DNA of 33,066 bases, from the NCBI GenBank assembly GCA_029261215.1, contig JAJDBT010000062.1, forward strand, positions 1-33,066, written 5' to 3'. Position 1 is the stretch's first letter; every line of letters begins with the position of its first letter. Shown here in pieces: positions 1-7,981 of the stretch. The DNA comes from Nitrospirota bacterium (GTDB lineage Bacteria > Nitrospirota > Nitrospiria > SBBL01 > JAADHI01). A program made the translations under genes and the position numbers. Below the pieces are notes generated by a model that was not told where the DNA came from, searched no databases, and was given only the letters and a program-made list of their open reading frames with translations.

Positions 1-2
1 AT

Positions 3-3000
3 TCGGAAAAGACGGATGCTCAAATGGTTGCTTCTGCGGACTGGAAGGCGAAATTAAAAGCCCAGATCAAGCGAGAAGAGACGAAAGAGGGAGATACCGG
101 TCGTACATCCCAGGTGGATCGGGCGATGAGTTCCTTGATGAACGATATCAAGGGTCATGCCGAAGCCACAGGAAATACGGGCCCGTTCAGCAACTTGAGC
201 GCAATGCAGCAAATGGACCGGAGCTGGTTTCTTGGGCCGACCGGCGCGGGTGAATCTGTCATGTCAGGCGGCCTTTGTCCGAGTAATGCGCCTGTAAAAA
301 AACTGGATATTACCGCGATCAACGTGGAAGTCACCTTGAATCAGTGGCTCGATTTTCATCCGGGCTACATGTATGCGATGACCAAAGATCTCCCTGCGAT
401 CAGAGAGGAAGAACGCATCAATCGGGAAGCCCGTGATAAACCGGGTTTTGATCCGGGTGCAGTGTCTTTAGGGCTTCAGACCGACAAGATTACTCCTCTG
501 ACAATTCGTGGAAATCAGGGCGATTGCATGATCATTACCCTCCGCAATAAGGTCGAAGAAGAAGATGTTGGTCTCCACATTCACGGATCCAGCATGGTGA
601 TTCAAGCTACCGGTCAACCGGCGACTTCGGTCAATCCGGATTCGAACGTAAATCCTGAGAAAAGCCAGGTTTTTGAATGGTACATCCAGCCCGATGAGCA
701 GGAAGGCGCGCACGTCTTTCATAGCCATGTGGGGCGTGAACCCGGTAGTCTGGGATTGATCGGAACTTTTATCGTGGAACCCATGGGATCGATATACCTT
801 GATCCGGTCACGGGTGAGGTCGCTGAAAGCGGCTGGCAGATGATGATTGCCTATGACGACAAAATTGATCCTGTTTCCAAAGATTTCCGTGAATTTGTCT
901 TGGTTTATCACGAAGTGGGAGATGAGTCTTTCCGTCCGCTGAACCGGGATGGAGAAATGATTCCGCAGCGTGATCCGAACACCGATGCCTATCGTCCTTC
1001 CGCACGTGCTTTGAACTTTCGTTCAGAGCCTTTCGGGATCAACAACCTGGCGATGCAGGAAAAATATTTTCATTTTGAAGATGAATCCATGGCCTACAGC
1101 TCCTATACCTTTGGAGATGCGCCAACCACCGTTCCCCGGTCCTACATGGGTGACCCTGCAAAATTCCGTCTGGTGCATGGTGGTGGAGAAGTCTTTCATT
1201 CCCATCATCCACACGGCGGCACCATTCGCTGGCTGCGTCAGCCCAAGGCCGATGGCAAAGGCGAAGAGCTTTTGACCGCCGCCTGGGACAACCCCGTGAA
1301 ATTTCCCGTGATCCGAACCACCTCTGATCGCGTGGACGTCGAAGTTATCGGGCCGTCTGAAGTGCTTGACCTTCAAACCGAATGTGGTTCCGGTTTGTGT
1401 CAGCAGCTGGCCGGAGACTTTCTTTTCCATTGTCACGTCGCACATCACTATGTGGCGGGCATGTGGGGTTACTGGCGGGTATACAACACCATCCAGTCGG
1501 GAGACTATCCCTTTGTCAGCACCGACGCCATGGTGCCCTTGCAGGAATTGCCCGACCGTAAAGGCCGGATGAAACCCGCAGTCACTTCCGACAAACTCGT
1601 CGGAAACACCATGGACTGGTTTGACAAAAAATGGAACATCACCAAAAAAACCTCAGACTGGTCGAAGCCCATTCCAGACGTTTCCATCAAAGAATGGGTC
1701 AAAATGCTGCTTCCTCCTGCGGGAGAGCCTGGGCATACCTCTGACGAAAAAGGTCAGATCGTGGCCTATGACGGGACCGTTTGGGACTGGACCTGGGATG
1801 GCTTAAAAGCCCTGGGAGAAAAAGAAGACACCGGGCAGTTTGCGAACCCGAAATACAAAAGTCCGATGCCTGGGAAACGGCCACCGATCATGTTTGAACG
1901 CAAGACGGGGAAACTGGCCTGGCCGCACTTTAAACCCCATTTTGGGAAACGTGTGCCCTTTGCCCGTCATCATGGGCCGGCCCCCTGGCTGGAACCCTTC
2001 CATATGGAAAAAGACAACGGTGCCTTGCCGACCGATCCGGGCAGTATTGGTGCGCCGGGAGAAGAAACCTCCCAGCCCGCCCGTCCGGGTGAGCATGGCC
2101 GCTGGAGCCTGTGTCCTGAAGGTGCCGGTCGTAAACAATACACCATCCACTTTATTCAAACCCCGATTACCATGAACGAAGGCATCGGGGAGCAGAGCAA
2201 AGTGGTGGATCCTGACGGACTCATCTACGTCCTGCATGAAGACGTCGCCAAAGTCCGGGCAAACCCGGACCTTGCGAAACCGCTGGTATATCGTGCGAAC
2301 GTGTATGACTGCATCGACGTCATCTTGAAGAGTGAGTGGATTGATAACAACGTCACAAACTTTCAGATGTCGAAGATCAATATTCATCCTCACTTTATTC
2401 AGTTTGACAACCAGGCCTCAGACGGCGTGATCACAGGATTTTCCTATGATCAGTCGATGCGGCCTTTTACGATGCTGGGTAAAAAAGAAACACGCGGCAT
2501 GCCCGCACCGATGAACGCATTGGTGGTGGAGCCCGTCCGACTGGGTTCAATGAGCATCAAGGTCAAGATGGGAGAAGGGGCGACGCCTTTTCATGAAAAT
2601 ACTGACATCATGATCGGCATGCATGAAGTGGAGACTTCCGAAATCCGCTGGATTCGGAAGATCGAACATGACGCTGCAACGGGTGTAGATACCCTTACCT
2701 TTAGCGAACCCTTGAGCCATGCCCACAAAAAGGACGAAATCGCGTCTGTGGAGTGGGTGCGTTATCGTCTCTGGGCAGATGCCGATGTCGGTACCGTTTT
2801 CTGGCATGACCATGCCTTAGGTGGAACCACCTGGCCGCATGGCGCGGTTGGCGCGTTGATCATTGAGCCTGTTGGATCGACTTATCATGATCCAGTAAAC
2901 GGCAAGCAGATTCGAAGCGGCCCTATCGCGGATATTCACTCCATGGAACCTGTTGGTTCTGGCTATAGCGGTAGCTTCCGTGAAATGGTCTTAATGCTTC

Positions 3001-4835
3001 ATGACACCGTGCCTTATACGGCACAGGTTGTGACAGAAGGCAATCCGCCAGGACAGACCAAACGGGCTGCGATTGATGCGGGTCAGGTGTTGTTTTTCCA
3101 GATGCCATACGATCTGGATTTTACTGCGGCACCGATGCTCAATGGTGGAACGCATACGACAGGGGGCGGACTCTTCTTTAGAGCAGAATCCATTGCCAAA
3201 CGTTTGCAGAACAACCCGGATCCTTCATTGGTCTTTTCGAGCATTGCTCATAAAAAGGATCCTGGTACGCCGCTTCTGAAGGCCTATCTGGGCGATACAA
3301 TGGTGTTCAGAACATTGCATACCATGATGAATGAAACGCATACCTGGCACATTGCAGGACATGCCTTCAAAACCGAGCGTTATGCAGAGAAATCAGATCT
3401 TCGGAATGCGCATCACATCGGGATCGCGGAACGATATGATTTCGTAACCCGAGCCGGTGGACCGCAGAAAATGGCGGGAGACTATCTCCACTATAACGGT
3501 CGTACTTCGCATCTGGCCGAGGGCAGCTGGGGGATTATCAGGGTAATGGATGAAAAATCTGATGATCTGAAGGTATTACCTGGGCATGAAATTATCCCCA
3601 AGTCAGCGAAGAATGTGTGTCCGGAAGGCGCACCTGTGAAGCGCTTTAACGTGGTTGCAACGGATATGGCGATGAAGTACAACCCGAATTCACCTGATGT
3701 GATCGAGGTGGATTTTGACCGGAAACTTCAGGTCTCCAATCCGAAGGGCAAGCTCTTCATGCTCGAAGGAGACATGGCCAAAGTGGCAGAAGGTGCGATG
3801 CCGCATCCACTGACGCTTCATGTCAATTCCGGGGACTGTATCAAGGTCAAACTTCGGAACAACCTGAAGGAGCATAAAGCGTCTTTTAGCGCCGACATGC
3901 TGGCCTTTGATCCTAAGGATTCTCACGGCGTGAACGTCGGAAACAATCCTGGGGACCAAACCGTTGCACCGGGTAAAACACGAACCTACACCTTCTATGC
4001 GCCGCCGGAATATGGCGAGTTTGCAGCGATTGTGTGGGATTGGGGTAACTTCATCAACTCCGTCCGGGATGGTTTGTTTGGCGGCATCATTGTTGGACCT
4101 CGGGGTGCAAAATATCGCGATCCGATGACTGGTGAAGATGTCTCCCTGAAAAATGCCTGGGCCGTAGATGTGATCCTGGATCGGACGAATCCAAAAATGG
4201 CGATGCGTTCGGACTATCGTGACGTCTCGCTGTATTTTCAGGATGAAGACAACATCATCGGAACCGCGTTTATGCCCTACATCCAGCAGATTGCTGGTTT
4301 GACAGGTGTGAACTACCGGATTGAACCCTGGATGTATCGAGAAGAGAATGGTTGTGAGTTGGGTACCATGTTCCAGCCTTGTGTTGCGGGATCGACTGAT
4401 CCTGTCACGCCGACGATTCTTGCTCATGCAGGTGATCCGGTTCGGATCCATGTCTTCGGCGCTCATAATGAGCAGAACCAAATGTTTGCCCTTGAAGGAC
4501 ACCAATGGCCATTTAAAATCAACATGCCTGGTGCAGATATGATGAGTTCGGAAGAATTCGGAGGATCTGAGAATGTGGATGTCTTTCTTCGCGCAGCGGG
4601 TGGCCCAACACATTTGCCGGGAATTTATCTCTGGCAAAACCACCGTTTGCCATACGCAGCGGCGGGGCAGTGGGGTTACTTGAAGGTTCTTCCTGCAGGA
4701 AACCAATCGATTCTGCCGCTTAATTCAGGTGGTGGCATGGGTGGCCGAACGGCAGAAGCTCCAAAAAATGGAGTGCCAGGAGCGCTTTCAGGATTAGATG
4801 AAACACCTGGACCCGTCTCCATGATTGAAAAATAA
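3..4835 (+). CDS. Giant multicopper-oxidase-like protein with three tandem units, 5'-partial
   Basis: Residues are numbered from the first ATG (24). The frame is open to the left edge (SEKTDAQ precedes that ATG), no ribosome site lies before it and no signal peptide is seen, so the true start is probably outside the window. Three units each begin with a CP(S/E)-type motif (Cys85, Cys697, Cys1199), and the first domain of each ends with a Y-x-DP-(V/M)-(T/N)-G motif. Unit 1 has the full oxidase ligand set: H185-x-H187, H233-x-H235, H392-x-x-H395-x-H397 and H469-C470-H471-x3-H475 with Met480. Unit 2 keeps H788/H790, H928/H930 and H1106/H1109, but has Ala1111 and Tyr1157 where a His and the type 1 Cys are expected. 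Unit 3 lacks these ligands (WDW at 1338-1340). Six cupredoxin-like domains recall ceruloplasmin, but the protein is much longer. Oxidation of a metal ion or small reductant is inferred; the substrate is unknown. Confidence 0.85.
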   Translation, partial: SEKTDAQMVASADWKAKLKAQIKREETKEGDTGRTSQVDRAMSSLMNDIKGHAEATGNTGPFSNLSAMQQMDRSWFLGPTGAGESVMSGGLCPSNAPVKKLDITAINVEVTLNQWLDFHPGYMYAMTKDLPAIREEERINREARDKPGFDPGAVSLGLQTDKITPLTIRGNQGDCMIITLRNKVEEEDVGLHIHGSSMVIQATGQPATSVNPDSNVNPEKSQVFEWYIQPDEQEGAHVFHSHVGREPGSLGLIGTFIVEPMGSIYLDPVTGEVAESGWQMMIAYDDKIDPVSKDFREFVLVYHEVGDESFRPLNRDGEMIPQRDPNTDAYRPSARALNFRSEPFGINNLAMQEKYFHFEDESMAYSSYTFGDAPTTVPRSYMGDPAKFRLVHGGGEVFHSHHPHGGTIRWLRQPKADGKGEELLTAAWDNPVKFPVIRTTSDRVDVEVIGPSEVLDLQTECGSGLCQQLAGDFLFHCHVAHHYVAGMWGYWRVYNTIQSGDYPFVSTDAMVPLQELPDRKGRMKPAVTSDKLVGNTMDWFDKKWNITKKTSDWSKPIPDVSIKEWVKMLLPPAGEPGHTSDEKGQIVAYDGTVWDWTWDGLKALGEKEDTGQFANPKYKSPMPGKRPPIMFERKTGKLAWPHFKPHFGKRVPFARHHGPAPWLEPFHMEKDNGALPTDPGSIGAPGEETSQPARPGEHGRWSLCPEGAGRKQYTIHFIQTPITMNEGIGEQSKVVDPDGLIYVLHEDVAKVRANPDLAKPLVYRANVYDCIDVILKSEWIDNNVTNFQMSKINIHPHFIQFDNQASDGVITGFSYDQSMRPFTMLGKKETRGMPAPMNALVVEPVRLGSMSIKVKMGEGATPFHENTDIMIGMHEVETSEIRWIRKIEHDAATGVDTLTFSEPLSHAHKKDEIASVEWVRYRLWADADVGTVFWHDHALGGTTWPHGAVGALIIEPVGSTYHDPVNGKQIRSGPIADIHSMEPVGSGYSGSFREMVLMLHDTVPYTAQVVTEGNPPGQTKRAAIDAGQVLFFQMPYDLDFTAAPMLNGGTHTTGGGLFFRAESIAKRLQNNPDPSLVFSSIAHKKDPGTPLLKAYLGDTMVFRTLHTMMNETHTWHIAGHAFKTERYAEKSDLRNAHHIGIAERYDFVTRAGGPQKMAGDYLHYNGRTSHLAEGSWGIIRVMDEKSDDLKVLPGHEIIPKSAKNVCPEGAPVKRFNVVATDMAMKYNPNSPDVIEVDFDRKLQVSNPKGKLFMLEGDMAKVAEGAMPHPLTLHVNSGDCIKVKLRNNLKEHKASFSADMLAFDPKDSHGVNVGNNPGDQTVAPGKTRTYTFYAPPEYGEFAAIVWDWGNFINSVRDGLFGGIIVGPRGAKYRDPMTGEDVSLKNAWAVDVILDRTNPKMAMRSDYRDVSLYFQDEDNIIGTAFMPYIQQIAGLTGVNYRIEPWMYREENGCELGTMFQPCVAGSTDPVTPTILAHAGDPVRIHVFGAHNEQNQMFALEGHQWPFKINMPGADMMSSEEFGGSENVDVFLRAAGGPTHLPGIYLWQNHRLPYAAAGQWGYLKVLPAGNQSILPLNSGGGMGGRTAEAPKNGVPGALSGLDETPGPVSMIEK

Positions 4836-4853
4836 CTCTTCAATCAGTACAAT
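4825..4853 (+). promoter_or_regulatory. Putative sigma70-type promoter for the first cupredoxin gene
   Basis: TTGAAA (4825-4830) and TACAAT (4848-4853) are separated by 17 bases. This promoter overlaps the last codons of the oxidase gene. A transcript from here would begin just before the hairpin at 4865-4903. The match is by eye only and could be chance in A/T-rich sequence. Confidence 0.4.
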
Positions 4854-4864
4854 AGGAAGAAAAG

Positions 4865-4913
4865 ATTGGGGCAAGGGTGTATAGTTTAACCCCTTGCCCC
4901 AATTTACTTTTAT
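4865..4913 (+). terminator. Rho-independent terminator or leader attenuator
   Basis: A perfect 13-bp stem is formed by ATTGGGGCAAGGG (4865-4877) and its complement (4891-4903), with a 13-base loop, followed by the T-rich tract TTTACTTTTATT. It lies 29 bases after the oxidase stop and only 13 bases before the AAGGAG ribosome site of the next gene. It could therefore end the oxidase transcript, or act as an attenuator in the leader of the next gene. Confidence 0.8.
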
Positions 4914-4928
4914 TCCAAGGAGAAAAAA

Positions 4929-5864
4929 ATGATAAATAAAAAAACACTAATCCTTAGTTTTATGTCACTTATATTGGTAGGAGGAGTCCTAAATTTACAG
5001 GCGCTTGCTTATGAAGAAGTTGATGTGATTAATGGAGGCGCAATTGAGGGAAGAATTACCTTAAAAGGTAAACGCCCAGATGCGAGAGTTTTTGCACTTG
5101 TCAATTACCCCTTTGGCCCTTTTTGTAAAAAAATATCTGATGGGAAAGGTTATGTGCGTCTCAAAGATTTTATTGTTTCTAAAGATAAGGGTTTATGGGA
5201 AGCGGTGGTTTCTGTAAAGAATGTGACCAAAGGAAAACCCTATAGACCTACTGTGACTGATTTTGTGGCTGTGGACTGCATGTTCCATCCGACAGAGGTT
5301 GCGGATAATGAAATGTTTTCAGTCGATGAAGATGGTGAGATGCATCACGAACATCCGAATGTGGCCATTATTCATAACAATCAACGTATGAACATGATCA
5401 ATCGAGACCCCGTTGTTCATAATATTCAGGTTTTTCAGAACGAAAAAGGAAATATCATTCTGAATACGCCTTTGCCGATTTCAGATGAACCAAGAGGTGG
5501 TGTGCTGCACTATAAAAAGGGAAAACACATTTCTCAAATGATCTGTGGCATGCATGAATTTATGCAGAGTTGGGGGTTTGTCGTTGATAACCCTTATCAT
5601 GCAAAAACTGAAAAAGATGGCACATATCGTATTGATAAATTATTGCCTGGAAACTATATTGTTGAAATTTGGCATCCGCATTATAAAGTTTATAAAAAGA
5701 AGATTACGGTAAAGGAAGGAAAGACAACAAAAGTGGATTTTGCATTCGATGGTGATGAAATTACGATTCCGACTTATGAAGCACAGAAAACATTTCGAGT
5801 CGATACCGCTACGACGGAAGATACGCTTCTTAAAGAAGGAGATGACCGAATTATCATGGATTAA
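4929..5864 (+). CDS. Secreted type 1 copper (cupredoxin-like) protein with C-terminal beta-sandwich, paralog 1
   Basis: This 311-aa protein has a signal peptide that probably ends at Ala27 (ALA before YEE). His164 in DPVVHNIQ, together with Cys206, His209 and Met212 in CGMHEFM, forms a complete type 1 blue-copper ligand set. Residues about 225-275 (DGTYRIDKLLPGNYIVEIWHP) look like a carboxypeptidase-regulatory-like beta-sandwich. Cys66 and Cys117 are conserved in the paralogs and may form a disulfide. A His-rich stretch (CMFHP to HHEHP, 117-143) may add a metal site. AAGGAG (4917-4922) precedes the ATG by 6 bases. The likely role is periplasmic or surface electron transfer with the neighbouring oxidase; this is inferred from context. 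The gene is visibly A/T-richer than the oxidase gene. Confidence 0.85.
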   Translation: MINKKTLILSFMSLILVGGVLNLQALAYEEVDVINGGAIEGRITLKGKRPDARVFALVNYPFGPFCKKISDGKGYVRLKDFIVSKDKGLWEAVVSVKNVTKGKPYRPTVTDFVAVDCMFHPTEVADNEMFSVDEDGEMHHEHPNVAIIHNNQRMNMINRDPVVHNIQVFQNEKGNIILNTPLPISDEPRGGVLHYKKGKHISQMICGMHEFMQSWGFVVDNPYHAKTEKDGTYRIDKLLPGNYIVEIWHPHYKVYKKKITVKEGKTTKVDFAFDGDEITIPTYEAQKTFRVDTATTEDTLLKEGDDRIIMD

Positions 5865-5927
5865 TAGGCGCTATGATCAGGCTTATTTTTAGGTCGAATT
5901 GGTTTTGTATCCTAATTTGTTTTCGAT

Positions 5928-5987
5928 AAGTAGGGGCATTAAAATTCGATCTCTCCAGCTACTTCTTGACTGAGTGCCCCTATTTTT
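5928..5987 (+). terminator. Long-loop hairpin with T tract after paralog 1
   Basis: TAGGGGCA (5931-5938) pairs with TGCCCCTA (5975-5982), with weaker flanking pairs and a loop of about 36 bases, followed by TTTTTATA. It probably ends transcription of paralog 1. The long loop lowers certainty. The GGGGCA/TGCCCC core resembles the hairpin at 4865-4903. Confidence 0.45.
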
Positions 5988-5994
5988 ATATCTT
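5966..5994 (+). promoter_or_regulatory. Putative promoter for paralog 2
   Basis: TTGACT (5966-5971) and TATCTT (5989-5994) are spaced by 17 bases. The spacer contains the right arm of the preceding hairpin. Transcription would start near base 6001, leaving a leader of about 40 bases that contains AGGAGG (6031-6036). The -35 element is good and the -10 is weak. Confidence 0.4.
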
Positions 5995-6042
5995 GAAGTG
6001 GAGGATAAGAGGGCAAGGCATTTCTTGCGCAGGAGGGAAATG

Positions 6043-6981
6043 ATGTCGAGAAAACAAATATTAATGTTATTTAACATCGTTTTATTGCTGGGTTTATTTT
6101 TTAAAAGTACATTGATTTTTGCCTATGAAGAGGTTGATGTCAGTCGTGGCGGGACAATAACTGGCAGAATCACCCTAAAAGGAGAGATTCCGGAACCGCG
6201 GGTTTTTTCTCTTTCCCTCTACCCTTTTGGAGAATTTTGTAAGAAGATATCTGATGGAAAAGGGCATGTTCTCCTCAAAGATTTTGTCGTGGGGCAAAAT
6301 GGAGGACTTTGGAACGCGGTTATTTCAATCAGGTCTGTAAAAAAGGGTAAACCCTTCCCCTTGATTCAAAAGGAATTTGTGGCCGTAGATTGCATGTTTC
6401 ATCCTGCAGATGTGGCGGCTCGTGAGCAATTTTTTACCGATGACACTGGACAGATACACCACGAACATCCTAATGTCGCCATCATTGAAAATCACCAACC
6501 CATTTCGATGATCAATCAAGATCCCATAATCCACAACATACAAGTCTTTCAAAATGAAAAAGGAAACATCATTCTCAATACACCACTTCCTGTTTCCACC
6601 AGACCCAGAGGCGGTGGTTTACATTTTGATCATGGTAAGCGCATTTCTCAAATGATTTGTGGCATGCATGAATTTATGCAAAGCTGGGGGTTTGTGGTTG
6701 ATAATCCGTATTATGTGCTGTCATCAAAAGATGGAAGTTATGAGATTGATCAAATTCTGCCAGGGGAATACACTGTAAGTCTTTGGCATCCGCATTATCA
6801 AATTTATGAAAAAAAGGTGGTGGTACCAGAAAATGGAAGTGTACGGCTTGATTTTGAATTTGATGCGAGTATAGTGAAACGTCCGCTCTATGAATCTCAG
6901 CGGAGGTTTCGCATGGATACTGCCATTCCTAAAGAACACCTGCTCCATGCAGGAGATGACCGTCTCATTATTGATGATTAA
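6043..6981 (+). CDS. Secreted type 1 copper (cupredoxin-like) protein, paralog 2
   Basis: This 312-aa protein aligns with paralog 1 without gaps along its length: signal peptide to about Ala27, Cys66, Cys117, His164, Cys206, His209 and Met212 all sit at identical positions. Two segments are identical in both, the run around QVFQNEKGNIILNTPLP and the one around MICGMHEFMQSWGF. The second ATG of ATGATG is chosen because AGGAGG (6031-6036) gives a 6-base spacing to it. A longer frame from a GTG at 5974 would start inside the preceding hairpin and would hide the signal peptide. Third-codon positions differ widely from paralog 1 while the residues are kept, which points to an old duplication under selection. 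The same electron-transfer role is inferred. Confidence 0.82.
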   Translation: MSRKQILMLFNIVLLLGLFFKSTLIFAYEEVDVSRGGTITGRITLKGEIPEPRVFSLSLYPFGEFCKKISDGKGHVLLKDFVVGQNGGLWNAVISIRSVKKGKPFPLIQKEFVAVDCMFHPADVAAREQFFTDDTGQIHHEHPNVAIIENHQPISMINQDPIIHNIQVFQNEKGNIILNTPLPVSTRPRGGGLHFDHGKRISQMICGMHEFMQSWGFVVDNPYYVLSSKDGSYEIDQILPGEYTVSLWHPHYQIYEKKVVVPENGSVRLDFEFDASIVKRPLYESQRRFRMDTAIPKEHLLHAGDDRLIIDD

Positions 6982-7075
6982 TCTGGCTTTTAAATGATTA
7001 GTCGACTACACGTATTTTCTCTAGAAAGGTCTTGGGTTTATGATTAATATGGGCAAGAGGAATAGAGGCGCAGTG

Positions 7076-7981
7076 ATGAAGAGCATTCTTGTTCTTTCCC
7101 TGGTTTTATTTGTTGTCTTCGGACATTTTGCTGAGGCATGGGCCTACGAAGAGGCGATTGTCGAGAATGGCGGAACACTGAAAGGAAGGGCTTATCTAGA
7201 AGGGCCTCCCCCTCCAGCGCGAGTCTATCATCTCATTTTTTCACCTAATATTGAGTTTTGTCGGAATATTTCAGATGGTGCAGGGAATCGTCTTTTGTAT
7301 GAATTTAAAGCCTCTCAAGATGGTGGTTTTCAGGATGTGGTTGTCGCCATCGTCGGAGTAGAAAAAGGAAAACCATTTAATTTGAAACCGATTATCTGGT
7401 TGGAAGATTGTCAAATACGGCCCTTTGTAACGCCTGTCCGTAACAATCATCCCATTACGATTGCCAGTAATGACCCTGTCGTTCATGACATACAAGGGTA
7501 TACATTAAACGGAAAGTACACTTTTCAAATGTTTAACAAACCGGTACCTGAAAAAGCCAATTTGGAAAAAGAAATTAAGTTTCGACCGGGTCACTACATC
7601 TTTAGAACGCAATGTGGTGTCCATGATTATATGCAATCATGGGGAATGGCAGTGGGAAATCCCTATTACGCAGTCACAGATAAAATGGGTCATTTTGAAA
7701 TTACAAACATTCCGCCTGGCACTTATTATGTCATGGCATGGCATCCTCACATGTCAATACAGGCGCAGCCGGTTACTATTAAACCAGACGGGACAACTGA
7801 GCTTGGATTTATTTTTGATGCTTCAGAAGTGAATATTCCATTACACGACCTTCAAACCAGTTATCGTTTACAAACATGGCTGGAGCCTAAACATTTGGTT
7901 CCACCTACTGTGGAATTACAGGTTCATGATTCACCAGAGCACTTACTCAAACCTAGGGGCTGGGCGGACCGCTTGGACTAA
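7076..7981 (+). CDS. Secreted type 1 copper (cupredoxin-like) protein, paralog 3 (divergent)
   Basis: From the ATG at 7076 the protein has 301 aa, with a signal peptide ending near AWA-YEE (Ala23). The type 1 copper ligands are His137 (DPVVHDIQ), Cys180, His183 and Met186 (CGVHDYM). The conserved Cys pair is Cys62 and Cys112. The beta-sandwich repeat follows (GHFEITNIPPGTYYVMAWHP). Compared with paralogs 1 and 2 it lacks the His-rich HHEHP loop and has a different C-terminal tail. The start is uncertain: ATG 7076 has AGAGG (7064-7068) 7 bases upstream and gives a compact signal peptide. ATG 7040 is also possible, adding 12 residues. The 3' end overlaps the convergent penicillin-binding protein gene by 29 bases. 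Confidence 0.78.
   Translation: MKSILVLSLVLFVVFGHFAEAWAYEEAIVENGGTLKGRAYLEGPPPPARVYHLIFSPNIEFCRNISDGAGNRLLYEFKASQDGGFQDVVVAIVGVEKGKPFNLKPIIWLEDCQIRPFVTPVRNNHPITIASNDPVVHDIQGYTLNGKYTFQMFNKPVPEKANLEKEIKFRPGHYIFRTQCGVHDYMQSWGMAVGNPYYAVTDKMGHFEITNIPPGTYYVMAWHPHMSIQAQPVTIKPDGTTELGFIFDASEVNIPLHDLQTSYRLQTWLEPKHLVPPTVELQVHDSPEHLLKPRGWADRLD

Noticed and set aside
1803-2393. 196-codon minus-strand open frame inside the oxidase gene
   Set aside because: Same reason: antisense shadow without recognisable motifs.
3690-4706. 338-codon open frame on the minus strand inside the oxidase gene
   Set aside because: It is antisense to a long gene with clear cupredoxin motifs. The translation has no recognisable domain and no ribosome site; it is a by-product of the codon use of the oxidase.
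6999-7008. 10-base palindrome TAGTCGACTA upstream of paralog 3
   Set aside because: It is short and not repeated near the other paralogs, so an operator cannot be supported.
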